From contig JABLXJ010000002.1 of NCBI GenBank assembly GCA_013178125.1, positions 124,001 to 188,000 of the forward strand: DNA of 64,000 bases, in the 5' to 3' direction. Under the pieces are notes generated by a model. That model was given only the letters and a program-made list of their open reading frames with translations. It was not told where the DNA came from and searched no databases. The position numbers and the translations under genes are program-made. The stretch is from Bacillota bacterium (GTDB taxonomy: Bacteria; Bacillota; SHA-98; Ch115; JABLXJ01). This document shows, one piece after another, positions 9,088 to 18,672 of this stretch (positions are counted from its first letter, which is position 1; the number at the start of each line of letters is the position of its first letter).

Positions 9088-9483
9088 ATGAAGAAAACTG
9101 GCATTCTAAATAAAGACGTATCTGAAGTCGTAGCAAGTATGGGACACTACCAGAGTCTCGTGGTCTGCGATGCCGGTTTCCCTATCCCTGATGGGGTGAG
9201 AAGGATCGATCTGGCTCTGGAGGAGGGCCTACCACGCTTTCTTGATGTGCTGCGAGTTGTCTTAAAAGAGCTGCAGGTCGAGCAGATAGTCATCGCCAGG
9301 GAGACCATAGAGTGCTCGCCATCCAGGTATCGGGAAATAACCGATATGTTCCCGGGGCTCACACCGAAGATCGTATCACATTCTGATTTCAAAGAGATGT
9401 CTAAGAATGCCAAGGCTTGTATACGAAGCGGGGAGTGCACGCCGTACTCAAATATCATTCTTGTCTCAGGTGTGACCTACTGA
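9088..9483 (+). CDS. rbsD: D-ribose pyranase RbsD
   Basis: 131 residues, the family length. 'MKKTGILNKDVSEVVASMGH' with H20 and 'VVCDAGFPIP' with D28, plus the C-terminal 'CTPYSNIILVSGVTY', are the RbsD signature. The enzyme interconverts pyranose and furanose forms of a pentose (ribose in the type enzyme) after uptake. A GGGGGTGA ribosome-binding site precedes the ATG. No ribokinase is adjacent and the transporter is CUT1, not the RbsABC type, so the physiological sugar may not be ribose. Confidence 0.88.
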   Translation: MKKTGILNKDVSEVVASMGHYQSLVVCDAGFPIPDGVRRIDLALEEGLPRFLDVLRVVLKELQVEQIVIARETIECSPSRYREITDMFPGLTPKIVSHSDFKEMSKNAKACIRSGECTPYSNIILVSGVTY

Positions 9484-9671
9484 GGTTGGTATAAGTAGGC
9501 AAACGAATCTTGATTACCTGTTCGTGAGACGGCCACTCCAGCCCCATTAGTTGGAGCCAGAATTCATATCCTCCCCAGACATCAAGATTATCGCCAGTTG
9601 CTATAGATGAAAAGAAACAATGTAGAAAGGTAATGGGTAAGTATAATAAAAATAATACAGGGGGAGAGGTA

Positions 9672-11768
9672 ATGCGTACATTTGTTCTTGAAAATGAGAA
9701 CTTGCGTTTGGAGTTTGACCGTTGTAATGGTGCATTAATAGGGTTAACCGCTGTTAAAACTGGATGGGAAATCCTAAATCGTCCTCATTTGGGACTTTCC
9801 TTTCGTTTGATGGTGCCCCTGCCGAAACGCCGCAATAACCCGGTATTTGGCGAAAAACAGTCGGTTACATCAATTGAGGTCAGTCCCGATAATCGGGGTG
9901 CGACTTTTGTATGGGACGGCGTCACCTCAGAACATGGTGGAAAGCACGACATCAAATTAACCTTAAAAGTGAATTTAACTGCACAGCAGGTGGTATTTTC
10001 ACTGAATATCGAGAACAATTCCCAGTACACAGTTGAAAATGTCTACTGCCCATATTTGGGCGATATACAACATCCACCAGCCGAGGAATGGTTTAAGACT
10101 TTCATTTATCGCTATGCCACCGCGGAGGAGTGGTCTTTATGGCCTACTTTCCAGAATCTGCGTGGTTATTACGGCGTTGACTATCCTACTCAATTTGGCC
10201 CGTGGTCTCCCAGTTGTGGTGCGCCGATGTCGCCGTTTTGCTTGCTGCGGGGTGCCAAACAAGGCCTTTATGTCGGCATTTGTGAACCAAGCCCTGAGCT
10301 GGTCGCGTGGCATGCTGAATTGCGTCCCGGTTATGGAAGTTCGATAGATGCTAGGGTTCCGGAGGGATTAAGTATCGGCGGCAAAGATGTTGCCACCCGG
10401 TTTGCTGCAGTGCATATACCTTTTATAATGCCCGGAGAGACACGTTCTTTGACTCCGGTGGCACTGGAGGCCTTTGAAGGAGGCTGGCAAAAAGGCGTTG
10501 ACATTTACAAAGAGTGGCGCAGCAGTTGGATGGAAACGCCTCAGGTTCCGGAATGGGCACGAGAACCCCATTCCTGGCAACAGATTCACATCAATTCTCC
10601 GGAAGATGAATTGCGTATGTCATTTCGTGACCTGGTAAAAATCGGGGAAGATTGTGCCAAACACGGTGTAAAAGCTATTCAGCTTGTAGGATGGAATGAT
10701 GGAGGCCAAGACCAGGGTAATCCTTCCCATGACCCTGATCCGCGACTTGGAACATTTGAGGAGTTGAAAGAGGCCATTGCCAAGATACAGGCGATGGGCG
10801 TCAGGGTGATCCTGTTCTCTAAGTTCACATGGGCTGACCGCGCCACCGAGAGGTTCCGAAAAGACCTTATCCGCCATGCCATTAAAGATCCCTACGGCGA
10901 TTATTATGTATATCAGGGATATCAATATCAGACTGCGACTCAGCTCTTAGACATCAATACTAAGAGACTGATCCCGATGTGTTTCCTATATGAGGAATAT
11001 CTCAAAGTCTGTGAAGAAGAATTCAAAAAGACTATCAAGCTGGGAGCAGACGGCATACTTTTTGATGAGTGTCTCCACCATTCACCCGCGCTGCTTTGTT
11101 TTGATAAAAGTCACGGCCATCGCTATGGTGCGCCAGTTTATGCTAATGACCGCAAGCTTATTCAGCATTTCTCGCGCTTATTGCCGGAAGGTAAGGAATT
11201 CCTGTTTGCAGGGGAGGCCTGTTACGATTGGGAATTTGAGGCTTACCACTTATCCTACCACCGCAGTGAGAGTAAAGAACACATTCCTTTAACACGATAC
11301 ATGCTTCCCGATGTGCCATTGATGACTGCCGTAACCGGTTTCAATGACCGAAATATGATTAACCAGTGCCTCATGTACAGGTACATCATTAGCTATGAAC
11401 CATACAACTTCAAAGGGCGGCTTGATGATTATCCGTTGACGGTGGCCTATGGTAAGCAAATGGATCAACTCCGTACCGAGCTTCGAGAGTATTTCTGGGA
11501 TGGGGAATTTCGTCATGAATGTGGTGCAACTGTTACCACGTTAGATGGTCAACCATATCATCCTTATGCGGTATTCATTAATCGGACTAGTGGTAAAGCC
11601 GGGATAGTAATATCTAACTATGACGAACACAAAGGTGTAATTGTTAAGGTCAAATTGAATGATGGAAGTTCTTTAGGTCGTTATCGTTTGGTGGATGATG
11701 CGACATGGAAATCTACAGAAGACGGGATTATCATTCCGCCTCAGTCAGCTGCCGTTGTAGTGGATTAG
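9672..11768 (+). CDS. Glycoside hydrolase-like protein (DUF6259-type, TIM barrel with beta-sandwich)
   Basis: About 698 residues from ATG 9672, directly behind GGGGGAGAGG; an upstream ATG at 9633 is less likely. The N-terminal third is a beta-rich mutarotase-like domain ('NLRLEFDRCNGALIGL'). The middle is a barrel with 'IQLVGWNDGGQDQGNPSHDP', 'GVRVILFSKFTWADR', 'DGILFDEC' and 'FLFAGEACYDWEFEAY'. The Asp in FDEC and Glu in AGEAC are candidate catalytic residues, as in GH36-clan enzymes. There is no signal peptide, so it should act inside the cell on an imported oligosaccharide. Substrate unknown. Confidence 0.7.
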   Translation: MRTFVLENENLRLEFDRCNGALIGLTAVKTGWEILNRPHLGLSFRLMVPLPKRRNNPVFGEKQSVTSIEVSPDNRGATFVWDGVTSEHGGKHDIKLTLKVNLTAQQVVFSLNIENNSQYTVENVYCPYLGDIQHPPAEEWFKTFIYRYATAEEWSLWPTFQNLRGYYGVDYPTQFGPWSPSCGAPMSPFCLLRGAKQGLYVGICEPSPELVAWHAELRPGYGSSIDARVPEGLSIGGKDVATRFAAVHIPFIMPGETRSLTPVALEAFEGGWQKGVDIYKEWRSSWMETPQVPEWAREPHSWQQIHINSPEDELRMSFRDLVKIGEDCAKHGVKAIQLVGWNDGGQDQGNPSHDPDPRLGTFEELKEAIAKIQAMGVRVILFSKFTWADRATERFRKDLIRHAIKDPYGDYYVYQGYQYQTATQLLDINTKRLIPMCFLYEEYLKVCEEEFKKTIKLGADGILFDECLHHSPALLCFDKSHGHRYGAPVYANDRKLIQHFSRLLPEGKEFLFAGEACYDWEFEAYHLSYHRSESKEHIPLTRYMLPDVPLMTAVTGFNDRNMINQCLMYRYIISYEPYNFKGRLDDYPLTVAYGKQMDQLRTELREYFWDGEFRHECGATVTTLDGQPYHPYAVFINRTSGKAGIVISNYDEHKGVIVKVKLNDGSSLGRYRLVDDATWKSTEDGIIIPPQSAAVVVD

Positions 11769-11836
11769 CGGCGACCATATCCCCGAGGCCATCACCACAA
11801 GGCTTGAGTTCCGAGTTCGACAGAGGCTAGATACAC

Positions 11837-11879
11837 AAGGGGGCTGAAGTGCACCAATACCAAGGCATTCGGCCCCCTT
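11837..11879 (+). terminator. Strong stem-loop after the glycoside hydrolase gene
   Basis: AAGGGGGCTGAA pairs with TTCGGCCCCCTT (12 pairs, one G-U) around a 19-base loop. There is no U-tract (followed by AATCCTT), so it may be a Rho-independent terminator of low strength or an mRNA 3'-end stabiliser. It lies in a 348-base gap; the rest of the gap shows nothing else clear before the IclR gene. Confidence 0.6.
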
Positions 11880-12116
11880 AATCCTTAAACGGTTGCCTCG
11901 GCCAGCCCGTTGAGTGTGTCCCCGGCACTCTTCTCTCAGCATTTCTGGTCCATAGTACCGCGTCTATATGCTCTCATCAGGATCTTTTATGCTGCTCCGC
12001 CTAACGAAAAATATTTTTGAGATACGGAAGGATTTCCTTTATCTACGTTGAATATATCAAATAACACAATACGATAATGATTTTCGCTATGCGGAAAATC
12101 AAGTAGGATTAGGAAG

Positions 12117-12974
12117 ATGTCTAGTATGGATGATGATAGACGTTCAGGACTTGTGCAGTCCATTCAACGGGCATTCCGAATCATCGAATTCATGGCTAGC
12201 GGGCCGAGGGAAGTAGCGCTCACGTCAATAACTTCTGCGCTCGGTATGCATGTTGCGACGGTTCACAGGATACTTGCTACCCTTATCTCCCTGGGTCTTG
12301 TTGAGCAGGTGCCGGGGAATAAAAAGTACCGGCTGGGGATGAAAGCTATAGAGCTTGGAATCGCAGCTCTCGGCCAGATAGACTTGCGGGAGGAAGCTAC
12401 CCCATATCTCAGGAAGCTCATGGAACTCACTGGTGAGACTGCAAACCTTGTGGTGCTCGATAGGGACGAGGTCGTATACATAGACAAGGTTCAAAGCAGC
12501 GCATCCCTCGGGATGTTTGTGAAGATAGGCAGGCGTGCCCCGGTTTACTGCACCGGTGTGGGCAAGGTGCTCACATCAGAGATGCCTGAAGATGAGGTTA
12601 AGGCGATCCTTTTAAAGAGCGGCATGGAACGGCTGACTCAAAACACGATTTGCAGTGTGGAGGGTTTTCTTGAGGAGCTCGAGAGGACCCGCGAGAGAGG
12701 ATATGCCCTCGATAATGAGGAGTGTGAGCCTGGGGCGAGGTGTGTTGCAGCCCCCCTGAGGGATCACACCGGGCGCATAATCGCAGCTGTGAGCGTATCA
12801 GGTCCATCGGTCAGGTTCACTGAAGAGAGACTGCCTGAGCTTATCCAACAAACGATGGAGGTCGCAGCTGAGATATCAAGGAGGATGGGGTACAGGGAAA
12901 AGGCAGAAGAGATAAGCGGGTTGGATGCCTCTAAAGGCAGGGGCCGTAAGCTTGCCCAAGCATCCGGGAAATAG
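12117..12974 (+). CDS. IclR-family transcriptional regulator
   Basis: 285 residues. N-terminal winged helix 'GLVQSIQRAFRIIEFMAS...ALTSITSALGMHVATVHRILATLISLGLVEQ', then the IclR effector domain with 'VVLDRDEVVYIDKV', 'GRRAPVYCTGVGKVLTS' and 'NEECEPGARCVAAPL'. A nearby in-frame ATG at 12126 is an equally good start. It lies 60 bases upstream of a glyoxylate-carboligase-like gene in the same direction, an arrangement recalling AllR/gcl in enterobacteria. Both genes look more G+C-rich than their neighbours, so they may have arrived together. Likely a repressor of the following gene. Confidence 0.93.
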   Translation: MSSMDDDRRSGLVQSIQRAFRIIEFMASGPREVALTSITSALGMHVATVHRILATLISLGLVEQVPGNKKYRLGMKAIELGIAALGQIDLREEATPYLRKLMELTGETANLVVLDRDEVVYIDKVQSSASLGMFVKIGRRAPVYCTGVGKVLTSEMPEDEVKAILLKSGMERLTQNTICSVEGFLEELERTRERGYALDNEECEPGARCVAAPLRDHTGRIIAAVSVSGPSVRFTEERLPELIQQTMEVAAEISRRMGYREKAEEISGLDASKGRGRKLAQASGK

Positions 12975-13034
12975 GACTTGTGACTGATAACAATACATAA
13001 AAGCTTTAAAGCCAATGATCGAGGGAGTGTTTAT

Positions 13035-14705
13035 ATGAAGGTAGCAGAGGTCGTAGTAAAGATTCTAGAAAGTGAAGGGATAGATACGGCATTTGGAATA
13101 CCCGGGGCATCTATAAACCCCGTGTACAAGCACCTCGGCCAGTCCTCAAAGATACGCCACTATATAGCACGACATGAAGAAGGGGCGGCCCACGCTGCTG
13201 ATGGCTATACGAGGGCGAGCGGCAAGATGGCGTGCGCTATAGCAACAAGCGGGCCTGCGGCAACCAACTTCGTGACAGGCCTCTATACAGCACAGATAGA
13301 TTCTATTCCAATTGTCGCGATAACAGGCCAGAACACAAGGGCGCAGCTTGGTAAGGAGTCATTCCAGTGCGTTGATATCGCCACCATAGCAGAACCTGTT
13401 GTGAAGGGGGCGTGGTGCATAACCGAGCCTGCGCAGGTGCCCGGGATAATGAGGGGAGCCTTCAAACTTGCAAGAGAGGGTAGACCGGGTCCTGTTCTCT
13501 TGGATTTACCCTTGGATGTGCAGATGGCTGATATCTCATACGACCCTGATGTCGACTCTCCGCTTGCCTGGGAGAAGCCGAAGCCGGATCCCAGGAAGAT
13601 CGAGAAGGCTATCGACATGATCCTCTCTGCAAAATCCCCCATCCTGCTTCTCGGAGGCGGGGTCATATTAGCCGGTGCAACAGAGGAGTTTGTCAAATTT
13701 GCAGAATACATGGCCCTTCCGGTTGTGACAACCTACATGGGTAAGGGCGGGATATCGCCTGATCACCCGCTCTATTGCGGGCAGGTGGGTATCCAGTGTA
13801 ACACCAGGTTTGGGAATAAGGCGTTTTTGGATTCAGACCTTGTAATAGGGATAGGGTGCAGGTTCAGCGACCGCCACACAGGAGGGCTTGACGTTTACAC
13901 CAAAGGCCGGAAGTTCATCCATGTTGACATAGAATCGACGCAGATAGGCAGGATCGTCCCCACAGAGCTCGGGATAGTATCGGATGCAAAGCTTGCACTT
14001 GAGGCCTTACTTAGTGCGGCAAAGGAGAAGACCAAGAGGCGAGAGCCGCAGGGTTGGGTTAGTGATATCCCGAGGCTACGGGGGGAGATGGAGCGAAGGC
14101 TCAAGTTCGATAACGTTCCGATCAAGCCCCAGAGGGTATTCTATGAGTTGAATGAGTTCTTCGGTGACGATGCCATCTTCACGGTAGGCTGTGGCCTGGT
14201 CCAGATATGGTCAGGCCAGTTCCAGAGGGCGTCCAGGCCAAGGCATTACCTGCCGTCAGGCGGGGCAGGGACGCTTGGTTATGAGATTCCAGCGGCAGTA
14301 GGGGCAAAGATAGCAAGGCCCAACAATCCTGTAGTAGCTGTAGTTGGGGATGGAGGCTTCTCCTTTATGGGCGAGGAGCTCGCCATGGCGTGCCAGTATG
14401 ACATCCCTGTAGTTATCGTGATAGTGAATAATGGGTATTTGAGCCTGATAAGGCAGAATCAGAAGTATGCATATGACTTCGAGTATGGTGTCGACCTGTG
14501 GTACAAGGAGAAGATGATAGATTTCGTGAAGATAGCGGAAGGTTATGGAGCTAAGGCTGAAAGGGTTGAGGATCCGGCTGAGATATCAAGGGCGCTAAGG
14601 CGGGCTGTGGATTCCGGTAAGCCTTACGTAATAGATGTCATCGTGGAGAGGCAGACCGATTGCTCGATGGGAGTGGATATCGATAAGGTGAGGGAGTTTG
14701 AGTAA
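13035..14705 (+). CDS. ThDP-dependent carboligase, glyoxylate carboligase/acetolactate synthase type
   Basis: 556 residues with the three domains of the acetohydroxyacid-synthase superfamily: Pyr domain with 'ARHEEGAAHAADGYTRA', central domain with 'GRKFIHVDIESTQIGR', and PP domain with 'GDGGFSF...VNNGYLSLIRQ' for ThDP-Mg. Along its length it resembles glyoxylate carboligase (Gcl: 'DNVPxKPQRV', 'RHTG', 'SMG' near the C terminus) more than IlvB. However, residue 48 is Glu, the usual cofactor-activating residue, where E. coli Gcl has Val51. The predicted reaction is decarboxylative ligation of 2-oxoacids, possibly two glyoxylates to tartronate semialdehyde. The exact substrate is uncertain. Confidence 0.8.
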   Translation: MKVAEVVVKILESEGIDTAFGIPGASINPVYKHLGQSSKIRHYIARHEEGAAHAADGYTRASGKMACAIATSGPAATNFVTGLYTAQIDSIPIVAITGQNTRAQLGKESFQCVDIATIAEPVVKGAWCITEPAQVPGIMRGAFKLAREGRPGPVLLDLPLDVQMADISYDPDVDSPLAWEKPKPDPRKIEKAIDMILSAKSPILLLGGGVILAGATEEFVKFAEYMALPVVTTYMGKGGISPDHPLYCGQVGIQCNTRFGNKAFLDSDLVIGIGCRFSDRHTGGLDVYTKGRKFIHVDIESTQIGRIVPTELGIVSDAKLALEALLSAAKEKTKRREPQGWVSDIPRLRGEMERRLKFDNVPIKPQRVFYELNEFFGDDAIFTVGCGLVQIWSGQFQRASRPRHYLPSGGAGTLGYEIPAAVGAKIARPNNPVVAVVGDGGFSFMGEELAMACQYDIPVVIVIVNNGYLSLIRQNQKYAYDFEYGVDLWYKEKMIDFVKIAEGYGAKAERVEDPAEISRALRRAVDSGKPYVIDVIVERQTDCSMGVDIDKVREFE

Positions 14706-14770
14706 CATCACTTTTCAAATCGAATTATAAATGGATAAGGTTTCAAAGAGTATCGAAGGAGGAGAAGATA

Positions 14771-16228
14771 ATGAAGAGAGTCGTTAGTTTAGGTTTAACG
14801 ACTAATCCGCGACCTTCAGCCCATAGACCCCAGGAGACTATTTTTTCCCCTCATGTAGAATCTGTCAGTTCAGGCCGGGGGCGCGCGGAGATATTCAGTC
14901 ATCTAAAAGTCACTAAATTTAGGATTGGACAGGCTGACGAAGTCGCCGAGATCGAACAAACAGTCGATCCCTTACCGGGTACTCACTTGGAAAGCTATTA
15001 TCCTAGGCGACCATGGTATCCAGATGTGTTGGGGCGAGATGTCTTTGTTCGAGACCTAACGCAGATCCCAACTAGTGAACTTGCAACAGAGGCAGCAGTT
15101 ATCGATCTTTCAAAACTAGGGAGACAAGCAATAACAGCTAAGGATCTTGAGCAGGCGGGCTCTCACGTCAGAGAGGGCGATATGGTGCTTGTGCGCACGG
15201 GGTTTAGCGACCAGTATTATGGCACTCTACCAGGGCTCGAATCTTATTCGAACTCTCCGGGATTCACCATGGATGCGGCTCAATGGTTGGTCGATAAAAA
15301 GGTCAATACCGTGGGTATAGATTTCCGCCATTTAGAGGCACCGGAGGTACTAGCCAATGGTGGTGATATGCGGGTGCATGAGGTATTCCATATTAACAAG
15401 ATCGCTATTATCGAAGATGTTACCCGCTTAGGCCAACTGAAAGGTAAAAGGGTTTTTGCGGCCTGTGGTCGCCCACTCAAGACCAGGTATTTAACCGGGG
15501 CTGCAACGCGGCTAATGGCATTGGAAGAAGGTAAATTGATAGACCTATCGCATCCACTTTCCCCGAGGATCGAAGTGGGAGCTGATCAAGGCATCAACCG
15601 CAGCGAGCCTTTTAGGTTTAAATCTCATATCTACAAGTGGATGAACATTGTTGACTTTAATCTCTGGGATTTTGGAATGACAGCCGCTACTGGTCCACAA
15701 CTAATCTCATACGTCAACCGCCTAGGGACTCACTTGTTATCTGCTAGTACTACAGATAAGATTCCCATCCAGTGGTTATTCGGACGGTCTGAGGTCATTG
15801 ACCTTTATCACTGCGGTGCTAGCCGCCTAATCGACACAAGATTACTACAGGAAGCCCTTAAAAATAAGACGCCGGAGGCGCTGGTAGTTCACACAGGTTT
15901 TACAGACTGGTATTACGACCTAGACGAGTTCATCGACTATTCTCCTAGCTTTACTGAGGATGCAGCTCAGATGCTTGTTGATAGAGGTGTGAAACTCCTA
16001 GTGGTAGATATACCAGTCATCGATCGACAAATCCCAAGTGAGGGTAAGGAGGTGGAACAGAAGGCCCTAGGTTGTTTATTAAAAAATGATGTTTTGGTGG
16101 TGGCGTGTGCGGCGAATATGAATCTATTGCGGCAGAGAAATCTAGATATTTTGGTTTTACCGTTACCGATCGCCGGCCTGACGAGTGTCCCTACTGATAT
16201 CATTGCTGTAGAAGAGTGGCTGGAGTAA
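14771..16228 (+). CDS. Tandem-domain cyclase-family (kynurenine formamidase-like) protein 1
   Basis: 485 residues built from two copies of the cyclase/PF04199 fold, about 1-245 and 250-485. Each half ends alike ('CGRPLKTRYLTGAATRLMALEEGKLIDLSHPL' opening the second). Each contains a GTH motif ('LPGTHLESYYP' and 'RLGTHLLSAS'), 'VRTGFSDQYY'/'VHTGFTDWYY' and 'DAAQWLVDKKV'/'DAAQMLVDRGV'. Usual members are about 200-260 residues with metal motif HxGTHxDxPxH. Here both metal motifs are incomplete; the second lacks the preceding His and following acid. A paralogue lies at 33608-35116. GAAGGAGGAG precedes the ATG. Probable role: metal-dependent hydrolysis of an amide or lactone. Substrate unknown. 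Confidence 0.72.
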   Translation: MKRVVSLGLTTNPRPSAHRPQETIFSPHVESVSSGRGRAEIFSHLKVTKFRIGQADEVAEIEQTVDPLPGTHLESYYPRRPWYPDVLGRDVFVRDLTQIPTSELATEAAVIDLSKLGRQAITAKDLEQAGSHVREGDMVLVRTGFSDQYYGTLPGLESYSNSPGFTMDAAQWLVDKKVNTVGIDFRHLEAPEVLANGGDMRVHEVFHINKIAIIEDVTRLGQLKGKRVFAACGRPLKTRYLTGAATRLMALEEGKLIDLSHPLSPRIEVGADQGINRSEPFRFKSHIYKWMNIVDFNLWDFGMTAATGPQLISYVNRLGTHLLSASTTDKIPIQWLFGRSEVIDLYHCGASRLIDTRLLQEALKNKTPEALVVHTGFTDWYYDLDEFIDYSPSFTEDAAQMLVDRGVKLLVVDIPVIDRQIPSEGKEVEQKALGCLLKNDVLVVACAANMNLLRQRNLDILVLPLPIAGLTSVPTDIIAVEEWLE

Positions 16229-16299
16229 GTGGAGCTTATTGGCAAAGTTGGTTTCCCCCGCAGGAGGAGATTAAAAGAATTATGCGAGGTGATTAGACT

Positions 16300-17670
16300 A
16301 TGAAACGCGGTCTTATTGGATTTACCGTGCTTATTCTGGTGATAGGTACGCTGTTAAGCGGTGGAGCCGTCGCTAAACCGGCAACATTGAACATGTTAGT
16401 CTGGAATAGCGAGCAAATGCCTAGATGGATTCCATATGCAGAAAAGATCGCCAAAGATATGGGAATTGGTCTCCAAGTACAGACTAATACCTTTGACGGC
16501 GTAAGAGACAAGGCCATCCTTGACTTCATGAGTGGTTCGCAAACCTGGGATATCATCTTGGTTGAGGATAAGTGGGTAGCCGAATTTGCGAAGCTCGGGT
16601 TGGTGATCCCGATTGATGATTTTGTTAAGCGGGGCGTAGCTGATCCATCCATCCTAGATATTGATGACCTTAACCCCGCGATTCGGCCGCTGCAGGTGTT
16701 CAACGATAAGCGATATGGACTACCATTTATGATCGATTCAGTGATTGTATTAGCCTATCGGAAAGATATATTCGAAGATCCTAGAGAAAAAGCGGCATTC
16801 AAGGCGAAGTACGGCTACGAACTAGCGGTTCCCGAAACCTATGATCAGTATCGCGATATCGCTGAGTTTTTCACGCGAAAGGCCGGGGAAATGCTCTGTG
16901 GTTCGGTGCTTAAGTCGGATTTCTATGGAATTTCTCACTCAAATAAGAAGAATGGATTCTTATGGCATGACTATATCCCTTATATGTTGGCCTTTGGTGA
17001 GGAGTTTGGGTACGATGCCAAGAAACTAGTTCCCACTTGGAACTCAGAGGCAAATAGGAAGGCTGCGGAGTTTTATGTTTCCTTGACAAAGTTTATGCCG
17101 CCCGGGCATATCAATATGACAAGCGGTGAGGCGACCTCCATGTTTGCTCAGGGAAAGGTAGCCATGCAGGAGGAATACTACTTCCGTATCAGGGAAATCG
17201 CTGGAGCGGATACATCCCTGGTGAAGGATAAATACGCCGTGGCGCCTTTGCCCTCGGCAGTCAAGTCACATCCTACCCTGTTAAGTACAGCTGCTTGGGC
17301 AGTCTATGCCAAATCCAAACAATCTGACCTTGCTTACAAATTCATAGAACGTCTATATTCTGCGGAATACGATCGGAGGAAGGCACTTGAAGTTAAGAAT
17401 TATATTCCATTCCGAATTTCAACCATAAGGAACCCCGAGATTCGGAAAAAGGCCGGAGCACACTTTATACCCTTCCTTGAGGGAATCGTCAATAATCCCA
17501 AGGTTGAGATTCATAAGCACCCAATGCTGATCGAATACCCGCAGATGATAGATATCTACGAAGATAGTCTGTCTAAAGCGTTAACGGGTCGGGCAACTGT
17601 GGAGCAGGCCTTGGAGGAAGGACAAAGGGCACTAGAAAGGCTGTTCCATAAGGCAGGTTATATAAAGTAG
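16300..17670 (+). CDS. Sugar ABC transporter substrate-binding protein (importer B1)
   Basis: 456 residues. Signal peptide MKRGLIGFTVLILVIGTLLS with probable cleavage at GGAVA-KP and no lipobox. Family 1 solute-binding features: 'YGLPFMIDSVIVLAYRKDIF', 'SMFAQGKVAMQEEYYF', 'AAWAVYAKSKQSDLAYKFIE'. GAGGTGATTAG upstream of ATG 16300 serves as ribosome-binding site. It follows the tandem cyclase by 71 bases and precedes two permeases, suggesting that the cyclase acts on a ligand imported here. Confidence 0.9.
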   Translation: MKRGLIGFTVLILVIGTLLSGGAVAKPATLNMLVWNSEQMPRWIPYAEKIAKDMGIGLQVQTNTFDGVRDKAILDFMSGSQTWDIILVEDKWVAEFAKLGLVIPIDDFVKRGVADPSILDIDDLNPAIRPLQVFNDKRYGLPFMIDSVIVLAYRKDIFEDPREKAAFKAKYGYELAVPETYDQYRDIAEFFTRKAGEMLCGSVLKSDFYGISHSNKKNGFLWHDYIPYMLAFGEEFGYDAKKLVPTWNSEANRKAAEFYVSLTKFMPPGHINMTSGEATSMFAQGKVAMQEEYYFRIREIAGADTSLVKDKYAVAPLPSAVKSHPTLLSTAAWAVYAKSKQSDLAYKFIERLYSAEYDRRKALEVKNYIPFRISTIRNPEIRKKAGAHFIPFLEGIVNNPKVEIHKHPMLIEYPQMIDIYEDSLSKALTGRATVEQALEEGQRALERLFHKAGYIK

Positions 17671-17712
17671 ACTTCCTACTATCGAGAAGCTAATGCAAAG
17701 CAACATAAATCC

Positions 17713-17743
17713 GAGTGTTCGACCCGACTAGGGTCGAACACTC
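17713..17743 (+). terminator. Perfect 13-bp stem-loop between binding protein and permease genes (importer B1)
   Basis: GAGTGTTCGACCC pairs perfectly with GGGTCGAACACTC around the loop GACTA. Only TCT follows, so this may be an mRNA-stabilising or processing hairpin rather than a classic terminator. Its position mirrors the stem-loop in importer A. Confidence 0.65.
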
Positions 17744-17776
17744 TCTAAAGTTCCGATGACGGGGGAGCTTTAATCG

Positions 17777-18631
17777 ATGAAGAAATCTATTCTTGTTCTA
17801 TGTGGGTTCTTCTTACCTGGGATCGTTTACCTAGTCACGTGGCGAATCATTCCTCTACTTTACACCATGGGGATTAGCATGACTTCTTGGAATTTGATCA
17901 GGGACCGGCAACCCGGATTTTCGGGTGTCGAGAATTATTTGATGCTTTGGTCTGATCCAGAATTTCACCATTCCCTTTGGTTGAGCCTGCTTTTTACGGT
18001 AATAGCCACGGCGATTGAGCTCGGTATAGGACTGGCTTTAGTTGTTGGCGTCAATGGTAATAGGCGTAAGGATTTGTTGCAAACAGTTTTCCTAATGCCG
18101 ATGATTATCACTCCTGTTGTGGTTGGTACTATATGGTATTTAATTTATCACCCTGTTCTCGGTCCAATAGCAGATCTCTTGAAACGGTTGGGTTTTGGTA
18201 CTGTGGACCCCTTAGGGACGCGGGAGACAGCTTTATCTAGCATCCTTCTTGGCGACATTTGGCAGTGGACTCCCTTCGTTTTCTTAATTCTACTGGCCGG
18301 CCTACAAATGATCCCGCGAGAATTATATGAGGCATGTCGTGTAGATGGGACAAATGATTGGGAGCTGTTCCGATTCATCACTCTACCACAACTCAAAGGC
18401 AGTATTGTTACCGCCGTGATCCTACGGTCAATGGATGCCTTTCGGGAATTTGATAAAGTCATGATTATGACGGGAGGAGGACCGGATAACTCAACGGAGA
18501 TGAGTAGCTTACTCATCTATAAACGAGCATTTCAGTTTTTTGACATCGGTTACGCGGCTGCAATGGTAATAATCGTCTTAGCTATACTGTCATTCGCGTA
18601 TGTAGTCTATTTGCGTAGTGAAAACGGCTAG
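17777..18631 (+). CDS. Sugar ABC transporter permease, MalF-type (importer B1)
   Basis: 284 residues with six membrane segments and the ATPase-contact loop 'YEACRVDGTNDWELFRFITL', an EAA loop in which the third residue is Cys. GGGGGAG lies ten bases before the ATG. The stop at 18631 is followed closely by the second permease, indicating co-translation. Confidence 0.92.
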   Translation: MKKSILVLCGFFLPGIVYLVTWRIIPLLYTMGISMTSWNLIRDRQPGFSGVENYLMLWSDPEFHHSLWLSLLFTVIATAIELGIGLALVVGVNGNRRKDLLQTVFLMPMIITPVVVGTIWYLIYHPVLGPIADLLKRLGFGTVDPLGTRETALSSILLGDIWQWTPFVFLILLAGLQMIPRELYEACRVDGTNDWELFRFITLPQLKGSIVTAVILRSMDAFREFDKVMIMTGGGPDNSTEMSSLLIYKRAFQFFDIGYAAAMVIIVLAILSFAYVVYLRSENG

Positions 18632-18672
18632 TGCTATGGCAGTATATCTGGTCCTGGAGGGAGGAAGTGCCA

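Noticed and set aside
13035-14705. Naming this gene ilvB
   Set aside because: Whole-length resemblance is closer to glyoxylate carboligase, there is no ilvN or other branched-chain gene nearby, and an IclR regulator precedes it.
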